Positions 8,850 to 17,853 of a stretch of 54,816 bases of DNA are shown here, one piece after another. Position 1 is the stretch's first letter. Each line of letters starts with the position of its first letter. Source of the DNA: Acidobacteriota bacterium (lineage in GTDB: Bacteria > Acidobacteriota > Terriglobia > Acidiferrales > UBA7541); the NCBI GenBank assembly GCA_021788095.1, contig JAJYLB010000026.1, positions 1 through 54,816 of the forward strand. Reading direction: 5' to 3'. The position numbers were made by a program, and so were the translations under genes. A model generated the notes under the pieces. It had not been told where the DNA came from. It did no database searches and saw only the letters and a list, made by a program, of their open reading frames with translations.

Positions 8850-9020
8850 TCACCTCTCCGGCGCGAGGGACCGCGGTGCCTGTGCCTTTGCCGCGCGTAC
8901 CGCCCTCAGGTAGGGCACCAGCGTGGCCAGGACCGCGATCGAGAATACGCCAATGAGGAGAGAAGGGGAATTATCATCGAGGGACAACGGCAGGCGCAAG
9001 CAAGCTAGTACTTCTTCGTC
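8850..9020 (-). pseudogene. remnant: C-terminal tail of an ABC-type permease (MacB/FtsX-like)
   Basis: The minus-strand reading ends with a hydrophobic segment (SLLIGVFSIAVLATLVPYL) followed by RAVRAAKAQAPRSLAPER and a stop. This is the layout of the last membrane helix and P-x-R-A-x-R...P...L-x-E tail of MacB-type permeases common in Acidobacteria. Nothing upstream gives a coherent permease, so it would be a decayed end. The evidence is a short motif only; chance coding in GC-rich DNA is possible. Confidence 0.35.
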
Positions 9021-9311
9021 ACATGGCCGCGCACCCGCCTGAGGAAATTCATGCCGCGTATCCGAAAATGAATGGCCCGTTATGCCGGAGGCCGGTTCCG
9101 CATCCGCTCGGTACCCGTGAGCGGAGTGCAGGCCGGGCGCAAGGTGAAGAGATCTTCGGCGAGCCGGACGGGGAAACGGACGTAGGGAGGTGCGCCAATC
9201 GGGTCTCCAAAGCGTGGGCTCTCGATCGCCGTAACGATCGGAGCCGCGGTCATCCTCATCCGGGGAACGGGTCTCGAGAAAGCTCGCGCGAAGCGGCCGC
9301 CGGCAAAAAGA

Positions 9312-10676
9312 TTGGCCGCGATCGCCGTTACGAGCGGCCGGCAGGCTCCTCCACCGGCCGCGTCTCGGCCGGCGGTTTCCGTTCCGGAATCGTTGACTCC
9401 GGCCTCGATGCTGCAAGATACGAAAACCGAGTCGCTGGTCGTGAAGCCGGGCGAAAGCGTGGAATCGATCGCCTGGCGCAGGCTTCCCGATTCCGCCTAT
9501 ATGACGGATACGGAATTGGCCGCGGCCATTCGAAGCCGCAACCACATCGAAAAAGGCCGTCTGCTGCACCCAGGCCAGGTCCTCCAAATACCGGGACTGC
9601 CCCCGCATCCCTTCCACGACAAGCCGCGCTTGGTTCCGCGAAATTTCGATGCCCGTGCGATTTATCTGACGGGATGGACGGCGGGAAGCCTGTACGGGAT
9701 GAGGCTGATCGAACGCTGGAAAGAAGCCGGTGGGAACGCCGTCGTCTTTGACATCAAGGATTTCGACGGGCAGGTCCGCGTTCCGTTCCATCACCCTTAC
9801 GCCTCCCCGAGCGGGATCACGATTCGCAACCTGCCGAAATTTATCCACTGGTTGCACGCCCTCCATCTGCACGTCATCGCACGGATCGCTTTGTTCCGCG
9901 ATGAGCGCCTGGCGCGGGCCTTCCCTCGGTTCGACGCGCGGTCGAGGAAAACCGGAAAGCCGTGGCTCGAGGGCGGGAAACTGGATTGGGTGGATCCCTC
10001 GATCCCCGCTGTCGCGCAATACAACCTGGACCTGGCGCGGATGGTCGCCGAAGCGGGCGCGGACGAGATTCAGTTCGATTACGTGCGGTTTCCCGATGAA
10101 GGCGACCAGAGCGACGCGGCTTTCGCTTTCCAGAAAGAGCATCCGGAGATGCCCCGCGCGCGGGTCATCACGGATTTCGTCGCCCGCGCTTACCAAACGC
10201 TTCACCCGCTGCACGTGCTGATGTCGCTGGATGTGTTCGGGGTGATGGCATGGGCCAAGCCTGTCGATCTGGCGCATACGGGTCAGGACATTCCGCGGCT
10301 CGCGCGCTATTGCGACGTCCTGTCCCCGATGATTTATCCCTCCCACTTCTTCCACTTCGACGGTTACGCGGATCCCGGCGACGCTCCCGAACATTTCATC
10401 TCCGAATCCATGCGCCGCTTTAGGGAGAGCACGAAAGGGACCGGCGTGGTGATTCGGCCGTGGCTTCAGGCCTTCGCCTGGCGCACCAGGAGCTACTCGG
10501 TGAATTATCTTCTGACGGAAGTGCGCACCGCGCGAAGGGAAGGCGGGGTCGGGTTCCTCTTCTGGAACGCCGGCAATCGGTATCCCCGGCCCCTGGAAGC
10601 GGCGGGCAAGTTCCTGGCCACCGATAACGGCGGTCCGGACCGCAAGAGCGGACGCGCCAGCAACAACGGCGGATAG
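9312..10676 (+). CDS. DUF4015-type putative glycosidase with LysM-like N-terminus
   Basis: 454 aa from a TTG start; the frame continues upstream to a stop at 9183 and includes a hydrophobic stretch (LSIAVTIGAAVILI), so the true protein may be membrane-anchored from an unusual start. Residues 41-95 (VVKPGESVESIAWR..GRLLHPGQVLQIPG) resemble a LysM carbohydrate-binding domain. Residues 113-430 match the putative glycoside hydrolase family DUF4015: ARAIYLTGWTAG, AVVFDIKDFDG, DEIQFDYVRFPDEG, LSPMIYPSHF, RPWLQAF and GFLFWNAGN. The barrel is presumed to act on cell wall or exopolysaccharide glycans. A short separate transcription unit is likely. Function is inferred from domain resemblance. Confidence 0.8.
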   Translation: MAAIAVTSGRQAPPPAASRPAVSVPESLTPASMLQDTKTESLVVKPGESVESIAWRRLPDSAYMTDTELAAAIRSRNHIEKGRLLHPGQVLQIPGLPPHPFHDKPRLVPRNFDARAIYLTGWTAGSLYGMRLIERWKEAGGNAVVFDIKDFDGQVRVPFHHPYASPSGITIRNLPKFIHWLHALHLHVIARIALFRDERLARAFPRFDARSRKTGKPWLEGGKLDWVDPSIPAVAQYNLDLARMVAEAGADEIQFDYVRFPDEGDQSDAAFAFQKEHPEMPRARVITDFVARAYQTLHPLHVLMSLDVFGVMAWAKPVDLAHTGQDIPRLARYCDVLSPMIYPSHFFHFDGYADPGDAPEHFISESMRRFRESTKGTGVVIRPWLQAFAWRTRSYSVNYLLTEVRTARREGGVGFLFWNAGNRYPRPLEAAGKFLATDNGGPDRKSGRASNNGG

Positions 10677-10738
10677 CTCCGCGTTCGCGCGGTAAAGACC
10701 CGCTAGGCTGGGCATCGCCGGAAAGAGGGTCTTTACTT

Positions 10739-10771
10739 CTCTGAAATTTCCGATCTGAAATCGGAGATGTC
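10739..10771. repeat. CTCTGAAATTTCC repeat, copy 2
   Basis: CTCTGAAATTTCCGATCTGA followed by AATCGGAGATGTC. It contains the inverted pair CCGATCTGAAATCGG and lies just beyond the 3' end of the amrB gene, like the copy near 3728 beyond the rhamnosidase gene. Confidence 0.5.
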
Positions 10772-10821
10772 TTTCGCCCGCGCCACCTTCCGGATCCGTG
10801 GCGCCAGTCCGCGCTCCCTTC

Positions 10822-11643
10822 CTATCGCAGCAGGATCCCCGCGTATCCCACCACGGCTTCCCTGTCTCCAGTCACGTCCCCGCTCGTCGCATAGCTCACC
10901 AGTTCCGCCTCGCTCGCCCCCAACCGCCGCGCCGCGAAGAGCGCCGCCACCGCGGCGGCGAATCCGCACATCGAGATGTCGTGCTCGCGCACCGTCTCGT
11001 ATAGCCCCGTCGGATCGAGTTCCAGGATCTTGGCGATGGCCATGCGGTCCTTCGGCCGGGTGAGCGAATCGCTCTCGTAGTGGTTCATATCGCTGCTCGC
11101 CACCACCAGCACCGGCCCCCGCCCCGCCGCCACCCGCGCCATCGCCTCGCCCAGCTCCTCGAGCGCCGCCAGCACGATGGTCCCCAGCACGATCGGTACG
11201 AACGTGAACTCGCGCGCGATTCGCTGAAGGAAAGGCAGCTGCACTTCGAGCGCGTGCTCGTGCTCGTGCGCCACGGCGTCTTCGCGAAGCAGCGGGCAGG
11301 CCCGCTTTAGCTCGCTCGCCAGCTCCGCGTCGATTCGCGCCGCGCCCAGGGGCGTCAGCCATTCGCCCTCGGAGACGATCGCCATCGGCCGGCCTTCGGG
11401 AAAATGCCGCGGACCCACCAGAATCACGCGGGAGGGTGGCGTCAAGCGGCGATAGACCGCGCCGGCAACCGGCCCGGAATAGGGATAGCCCGCGTGCGGA
11501 ACAATGCACGCCAGCGCGTCCACGCGGGTTTCGGCGGGGAACCGCGACGTTCCGGCTTCACGCAGGCAGAAATCCACGGCCTGGCCGAGTGCCTCCGGCT
11601 CGCCGGGGTAGAAGTGGCCGGCAACCGCGGGCCGGCGAATCAC
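10822..11643 (-). CDS. amrB: AmmeMemoRadiSam system protein B (MEMO1 family)
   Basis: 273 aa matching MEMO1-like proteins: RRPAVAGHFYPGEP at the N-terminus, CIVPHAGYPYSGPVAGAVY, ILVGPRHF, EHALEVQLPFLQ, VASSDMNHYES and the C-terminal SGDVTGDREAVVGYAG. The conserved His/Asp/Cys positions resemble a non-heme iron dioxygenase site, although the biochemical role of bacterial members is unsettled. In the AmmeMemoRadiSam system it is usually next to an AMMECR1 protein and a radical SAM protein; neither is adjacent here. The start is GTG 11643 with GGAGAG 7 nt upstream. Confidence 0.9.
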   Translation of the reverse strand: MIRRPAVAGHFYPGEPEALGQAVDFCLREAGTSRFPAETRVDALACIVPHAGYPYSGPVAGAVYRRLTPPSRVILVGPRHFPEGRPMAIVSEGEWLTPLGAARIDAELASELKRACPLLREDAVAHEHEHALEVQLPFLQRIAREFTFVPIVLGTIVLAALEELGEAMARVAAGRGPVLVVASSDMNHYESDSLTRPKDRMAIAKILELDPTGLYETVREHDISMCGFAAAVAALFAARRLGASEAELVSYATSGDVTGDREAVVGYAGILLR

Positions 11644-11781
11644 GGGAATCTCTCCTGCGGGATTGGCTCGCTCGCTCTGGCGTGGCCGGGGCCGCCCCCG
11701 CTTCGAAGCTCCCAGCCGCGGGCGCGCGTGCCGCGCCGTAGCCCCGGGCCTTCGGGGCCCAGGCGGAACGGCAGGCGAAGC

Positions 11782-12120
11782 TCAGGGAAGGTCCTCAAGG
11801 GAAATCTTGAGCGACTTCAGAAACTTGATGTCTTGCTGCGTGAAATCGAAACGCGGAGAAAGCTCTTCGTCTTCCAGCGTCTCATCGTCGATGCGTATGC
11901 GCAGCGATTCCAGAAATCGCCGGTCGCCAAAACTGATCCGGCCTGGCTTGCTGTCGCGCCGCCCCAGTCCCACCGTGGCGTCCAGTTTCAGCACCACGTC
12001 GTATCCCGCGGCACGAACGTTCGCGATGGCTTCGAGAATGCGGTCGGAATCGGAAACGGAATCGTTGATCGCCTGGCCCAACTCCCGCAGCAACTGCTTC
12101 AGGTGATCGTCGAGTTGCAC
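11782..12120 (-). CDS. conserved-looking hypothetical protein
   Basis: 112 aa, acidic, with no membrane segment. It contains a predicted helical N-terminus (DDHLKQLLRELGQAINDSVSDSDRILEAIANV) followed by a beta-rich part (GYDVVLKLDATVGL) and a charged C-terminus. I chose GTG 12120 because GGGAGGT sits about 7 nt upstream; an ATG 18 codons earlier lacks such a site. Codon usage matches the neighbours, and it is unlikely to be a shadow because no other frame here is coherent. I do not recognise a family. It is divergent from the small membrane protein at 12249. Confidence 0.6.
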   Translation of the reverse strand: MQLDDHLKQLLRELGQAINDSVSDSDRILEAIANVRAAGYDVVLKLDATVGLGRRDSKPGRISFGDRRFLESLRIRIDDETLEDEELSPRFDFTQQDIKFLKSLKISLEDLP

Positions 12121-12248
12121 TGCCGCACCTCCCGCCCAATCGGCTCGCTCAACTTCAAATTGTAGGCCGAGCACTTCCGCGAAACAAGTACCGCCCGCAA
12201 GCCGCGCTCCGCCACGTCACCTCCCCTCCTGTACTACAATCGCTCCTG

Positions 12249-12467
12249 ATGATCGCCATGCCGCGGCTCTGGCGCGCTCTTCGCCAGCTGTTTCATCAAA
12301 TGACTGGCATGCTGTTTTTCTGCCTCGCCGCGTTCGGCGCCTTCGCCGCCCTCGGCCAGTGGCGAAACCCTGCCGCGCGTTGGGTGGCGTGGCTCGGCAT
12401 CGGCTACGCGCTCCTGATGGTCGGTTTCGGCGTCGCCGCCCTTCGCGATGCCCATCGCCTCCGCTAG
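12249..12467 (+). CDS. small two-helix membrane protein of unknown function
   Basis: 72 aa with an amphipathic N-terminus (RLWRALRQLFHQMTG) and two hydrophobic segments (MLFFCLAAFGAFAAL and WVAWLGIGYALLMVGFGVAAL) separated by a basic turn. This looks like a small inner-membrane protein. A TACAAT box at 12235-12240 ends only 8 nt before the ATG, suggesting a near-leaderless transcript. There is no clear Shine-Dalgarno sequence. It lies 137 bp upstream of the mutase gene on the same strand. Function unknown. Confidence 0.6.
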   Translation: MIAMPRLWRALRQLFHQMTGMLFFCLAAFGAFAALGQWRNPAARWVAWLGIGYALLMVGFGVAALRDAHRLR

Positions 12468-12603
12468 CTTCCGCGCCGCGGGAAACCTCCCGGTGCCCCG
12501 CACCCCCTCGCGCCAAGGGTAGGGGCGCGCTCCTTGCCGCGGCGCAGCCCGAAGCCCCAGGCGGGCGCGTGCCCGCCGCGCGAGCTAGAATTCACTTGTA
12601 ACC

Positions 12604-14235
<1,632 letters not shown>

Positions 14236-14640
14236 TCCCTCCCCGGCCTTCCCTCTGAAATTTCGACCTGAATCCGGCGTGAATGCGGTCGCGGCGGCCT
14301 CAAAACGCCTTGGAAAGAGCGGCCCAACGAGCGATTCGGTTACTCGTCGGATAACCCTGCTAAAATCGCGCTTGTTGGAAAAGCGCAAATTTGCCGCCAA
14401 TCCCAACGCCAGCGTACATGCCGGCTGAAAATCTGAGGTTTTCACACCGGATTCAGGTTCAAATCTCAAGTCTGCGATTCGTCTGAACGCCGGCTCCCGC
14501 ACGCAGGACGATCAGCGCTGGAACGGCGATCGGCTCCTCTCTCATCTTGCTGGCCAGCAGGGCCAGGAGCTTTTGCCGGACCCGGCCACGGACTCGGCTG
14601 CCCTTGCGCAACAGCGGCCAGCGCAGGTGCTTGAGCCGCT
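14236..14640. other. gene-poor spacer with decayed sequence
   Basis: A short CTCTGAAATTTC repeat copy sits at 14253-14264. No open frame here is convincing. A minus-strand reading (14459-14650) has the pattern RLKHLRWPLLRKG...LLALLASK, which faintly recalls the linker of ISL3-type transposases, but this is too weak to call. It follows directly on the truncated hicA. Confidence 0.4.
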
Positions 14641-14646
14641 CCGCAC

Positions 14647-14724
14647 TTGGCCGGCGCGCACCCACCCAGCCTTCTCGAACGCGGCGACCGCCTCCCTGCC
14701 GGAAGTGTTGGCGAGCCGCGCCAC
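14647..14724 (-). pseudogene. truncated hicA toxin gene
   Basis: Starting at GTG 14724, five bases beyond the hicB stop, the minus strand reads VARLANTSGREAVAAFEKAG then WVRAGQ. This matches the N-terminus of HicA double-stranded RNA-binding-fold toxins (SGREAV..LEKAGW). After about 26 codons the match ends: the GSH motif with the catalytic His and the C-terminal half are missing in all three frames. The toxin is therefore presumed inactive. Confidence 0.55.
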
Positions 14725-14728
14725 CGGG

Positions 14729-14941
14729 CTACACGGTGACGAGGATTTCCGGTTGACCGGCCTTGGTGGCCTCGTCCGCGGCTTTGCGGTCTTCGGCCCA
14801 GAGCCACGCCGCAATTGCTTCGCGCAAGTTGTTCAAAGCCTCTTGCTCGTCCCTACCCTGGGAGACGCATCCCGGAAGGGCGGGGCACTCGGCGACGATC
14901 CAACCGTCCTCGGCCTTGGTCAGAGTGACGTGGAAAATCAT
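14729..14941 (-). CDS. hicB: HicB-family antitoxin
   Basis: 70 aa with the partial RNase H-like fold of HicB: MIFHVTLTKAEDGWIVAECPALPGCVSQGRDEQEALNNLREAI. The conserved GW.V.ECP.LPGC.SQG..EEA..N..EAI pattern is complete. It would neutralise HicA and may autorepress. There is no C-terminal DNA-binding domain, as in the short class. hicB lies upstream of the hicA remnant, so this appears to be an orphan antitoxin left after toxin decay. Confidence 0.85.
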   Translation of the reverse strand: MIFHVTLTKAEDGWIVAECPALPGCVSQGRDEQEALNNLREAIAAWLWAEDRKAADEATKAGQPEILVTV

Positions 14942-15216
14942 GGCTCCGTGCTATCAGAAGCCGTGCGTGTGCGCATGCGCTCGTCTGCGCTGGCGTGCCC
15001 GCTCCTGCTTTACTGCCTCCCGATGCGACAACGCTCCGTCATGCCATCGCCCCAGGCCTTCCCGGGGTGGAAGGAGTGGAGCTCGTCGTTTTCTGAGCAA
15101 GTCCGGGGTGACCCCTCGATCCCTGCCCTATTGCACAAATTCGAGCATGCCGGCGTCGCTGGCGCGGTGCGATTCTGGCTTTGGCATTTCGCGATCGCTG
15201 AGACTGGGGGCGCTCG

Positions 15217-15792
15217 TTGAACACCGAGACGCTAAGGGACACCGTCAAGCGCCGCCGAGCCGCGCGGCGGGCGGTCGAGATTGCCGCAGCAAATCGGGAT
15301 TCAGCAAAGAGCGAATTCCTGCGCAATCGGGAGCTCAGCGCCTTGCTTCGGGTTGCCGGCAGCCTTCCTTTGTCGGGGCCGCGACGCGCTGAGCCGATGG
15401 AGGATTGGTTTCGTCGCGAGATCGCACGGGAAACCCGGAGACCCCGGAAGACCGGCGGAAAATTGTATCTGGCTGCCGTCCAGCGACTCGTCGCCGACCG
15501 CGGGATCAACGTAAGCTGCCGCTTGCTGGCGATTCTCGGAACCTACGCCCTGCAAGCAGTGCCCGACGAAAGGTCGCGGAACACGGCACGCTCGTTCCCG
15601 GCGCCGAGCGAGCCCGCACAGCGCAGAGCGATCTGGAAAGCCATCGCTCGCGCCAGAACACAGCTAGGTGTGGACGATTGCGAGACAGCGGTAATCCTGA
15701 CTGTGCCCGAGAAAATCGACGCCGCGATCTGCCTGCTCCTGTCCTACGCCGTTGCCGGGATCTACGCCCATGTGGAGGTAGTGACACGATGA
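15217..15792 (+). CDS. unrecognised protein, possible accessory gene
   Basis: 191 aa from TTG 15217 with GGGGG about 6 nt upstream; no ATG alternative near the N-terminus. It is very Arg/Ala-rich, opening with a basic helix (LRDTVKRRRAARRAVEIAAANRDSAK). The C-terminal half has hydrophobic patches (YLAAVQRLV, CRLLAILGTYALQAV, AAICLLLSYAVAGIYAHVEVV). I recognise no family. The antisense frame is also partly open, so coding status is uncertain. It lies between the decayed hicAB locus and a cluster of secreted proteins. Confidence 0.4.
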   Translation: MNTETLRDTVKRRRAARRAVEIAAANRDSAKSEFLRNRELSALLRVAGSLPLSGPRRAEPMEDWFRREIARETRRPRKTGGKLYLAAVQRLVADRGINVSCRLLAILGTYALQAVPDERSRNTARSFPAPSEPAQRRAIWKAIARARTQLGVDDCETAVILTVPEKIDAAICLLLSYAVAGIYAHVEVVTR

Positions 15793-15919
15793 CGATCCGA
15801 TTCGATCCCCGGCTGCTCGGCACGATCCCGCCGGCCCCGCCTGGGCCCGGCGGGACCCAGGCAGAGCACGGTGCCGGTGGAACGGCTGGTGACGCCTGCC
15901 TCTCTGGATTCCAACCGCC

Positions 15920-17371
15920 TCAAGGCACGATCCGGATTGCCTCTTGGCCCTGGATCGTCTGGCCGCCGTCAGTCTCCGCGGAGAGCGTCGCTATCGTGGA
16001 ACTGGGCGTAAGCGAGGTGCCGCTGACGGCGACCTGGCAGAGCAAGTCGGGGAGGCCATCGCCATTAACGTCTTTCACGCTGCACTGAGGCCGAAAGTTG
16101 CCCCTGAGATCAACCGTCGAGCCGCTCAACGAGATGGTTGACGGGTTCACCTGCGTTGCGTCGAAAGTCGCGGTGCTCAGGATCGCCACTGGGATCACGC
16201 CGCCCGCACCGAGGTTAATTGGCACCGGGGGCGTGGCCGGGGGCTTGATTTCGATGGTGACCGATAGGGCGCTCGAACCGCTGGGACCGGATTCGTAGGC
16301 GCCGATGTCGCATGCGGTTTCTCCCGACTCGTCGGGACGCGGAAAGCCGCGCTGGTCGGTGGCGAGCGGGCACGAGGCGAGCGGCACGGCGTCTATCGCG
16401 TAACTGCCGGATTCCAGCGCGATGGTCTTGGTGAGTCCGCCATTATCGGCTAAGCCGCTCGAGTCGAGCGCGATGTTCGCATCGGCCACGCTATCACCGA
16501 TCGTGTCTCCGTTCGCCGCGGAAGTACTGCTGAATCCGCAGAAAGCGTCGTCGGAGATGTTGTAACCGCCGTCCGTAACGGTGCCCGAGCAGTTGTTGCC
16601 GCTGGGGCTCCCGGCCAGGATCGAGTTGGTGACGTGGAAGGGATGGTCCTCGGTGTTGTCAATAGCGCCCCCATCACCACTCGGAGCGCTGTTATCCTCG
16701 AACGTGGAGTTTAGGATCGTCGTCGGCGTGGTTGTAGCGGTCCTCTCGGAGTTTCTGACGGCGCCACCGCCAAGGAAGTTATCGAAGGTAGAACCTGTCT
16801 CTGTGTTTTCGAAGAAGGTGCAATTCTCGATCGTCCCGAGCCCGTCGATATTGATTGCGCCGCCGCCTTCGGTAGCGGTGTTGTGGTAGAAGGTGCTGTT
16901 GGTGACGACGAGCGTGCCGGTGGTTTCGACCCAAATGCCCCCGCCCCACTGCGCATTGCCATCGGCGATCGTCACGTCGTTCAGATTGAGCGTGTTGACC
17001 GGTGTCGAGGTGTCCAAGGAACCCACCACCAAAACGCCGTAGAGACTCGCCCCATCGATGACGATCTTTTGCCCGGAGCCGTCGATCGTCAAATTGCCCG
17101 TGACGGCCGGTAAGAAGCTCGTCAGCGTGATGAATCCGCTGACGCTGAAGTTGATCGTATCGGCGCCCGAACCTGCTGGGCAACCGTTGGTCGCGGTCTT
17201 CGTGTTCGCGGCGGTGATTGCATCGCGTAGAGCGCACGAGCCGGACGCACCCGGGTCGGCGGTCGTGTTCACCGCGATGGTGGTTGCGTGCGCGAGACCG
17301 GGTAGCCCCAGGGTGGCCAAAGCGGCAAGGAGCATGAATGGGCGATACTTGGCCCGATTGCGGTGAGTCAT
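15920..17371 (-). CDS. secreted right-handed beta-helix protein, CSLREAI / choice-of-anchor Q type
   Basis: 483 aa with signal peptide (MLLAALATLGLPGLAHA). Residues 31-55 (IAVNTTADPG..SCALRDAITAAN) match the CSLREAI start domain. The middle shows repeats typical of parallel beta-helices (NSTFYHNTATEGGGAI, IENCTFFENT, LNSTFEDNSA, GGAI). DQRGFPRPDE...ACDIGAYE matches the choice-of-anchor Q segment. The C-terminal domain (VTIEIKPP..GGVIPVAILSTATFDATQVNPSTISL, DVNGDGLPDLLCQV) is a frequent repeat in extracellular proteins with a Ca-binding-like DVNGDG loop. It is probably a surface or secreted adhesin-like protein; the role is unknown. Its promoter region and signal peptide are duplicated at 19974-20377. 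Confidence 0.8.
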   Translation of the reverse strand: MTHRNRAKYRPFMLLAALATLGLPGLAHATTIAVNTTADPGASGSCALRDAITAANTKTATNGCPAGSGADTINFSVSGFITLTSFLPAVTGNLTIDGSGQKIVIDGASLYGVLVVGSLDTSTPVNTLNLNDVTIADGNAQWGGGIWVETTGTLVVTNSTFYHNTATEGGGAINIDGLGTIENCTFFENTETGSTFDNFLGGGAVRNSERTATTTPTTILNSTFEDNSAPSGDGGAIDNTEDHPFHVTNSILAGSPSGNNCSGTVTDGGYNISDDAFCGFSSTSAANGDTIGDSVADANIALDSSGLADNGGLTKTIALESGSYAIDAVPLASCPLATDQRGFPRPDESGETACDIGAYESGPSGSSALSVTIEIKPPATPPVPINLGAGGVIPVAILSTATFDATQVNPSTISLSGSTVDLRGNFRPQCSVKDVNGDGLPDLLCQVAVSGTSLTPSSTIATLSAETDGGQTIQGQEAIRIVP

Positions 17372-17660
17372 AGGTTCCCCCCCTCCCCTTCAAATGGTGC
17401 TGATGTGGAATACTGCTCGTCAGCCTTCGCTCCGCGAAGGCCCGCCTGCCCTTGACCGAATGCCCCGCCCCGAAGGTGCGGCGAGGCAATCCGGCTTCAC
17501 CTCTCACTTGGTACTGTGGGGAGCGGCCGAAATATCACGTGGGAGGGGTTACTTGTTTGAACTTTCCTGGCGCAGGATCGTCACGGGGTAAACGCAAACC
17601 AGCCGGCTCGAAGGTGTTGTCATTCCATCAAACGGCGCATTTCGCCGCGCCTGCCTGCCG
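17256..17660. repeat. 405-bp dispersed duplication, copy A
   Basis: About 97% identical to 19974-20377 in the same orientation. It covers the upstream region of the beta-helix gene plus its first roughly 38 codons (signal peptide and the start IAVNTTA). Identity begins at TCGGCGGTCGTGTTC and ends at CTGCCTGCCG. A few substitutions and one single-base length difference are scattered through the copies. Confidence 0.9.
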
Positions 17661-17853
17661 CGACCATGCGCGTCGGCGGGAAACTGTTCGAGCAAGGCGC
17701 CTACACGAGCTTCAGCGACGTGCCACGCTTTGCCGAAATGAAAGCCCTGTTCGAGCGCCGTCCGGGCACCCATTAAGAAGCGTCAGGTTGCTATTTAGGG
17801 AACGTAGGACACATTCAAAGCAATCTATAATTACGAAGTCGTTATCCGCCGCA
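17661..17853. other. spacer without confident genes
   Basis: Separates duplication copy A from the 3' end of the propeller-like gene. On the plus strand it holds a short frame (CGCGACCATGCGCGTCGG onward) that may be the decayed tail of another gene. I see no RNA gene or clear terminator. Confidence 0.3.

Noticed and set aside
8850..10715. 621-aa minus-strand frame
   Set aside because: Antisense of the DUF4015 gene over most of its length; only the last 50 residues look like real protein (noted as a permease remnant).
14457..14480. tRNA T-arm-like GGTTCAAATCTC
   Set aside because: No acceptor, D or anticodon stems can be drawn around it.
14459..14650. ISL3-type transposase fragment
   Set aside because: Only a loose RLK..RW.LL...L..LL pattern; too weak to call.
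15217..15792. Second selenoprotein or other recoded genes among the ORFs
   Set aside because: I looked for frames that continue with family motifs across TGA; only the MerT-like gene shows this.
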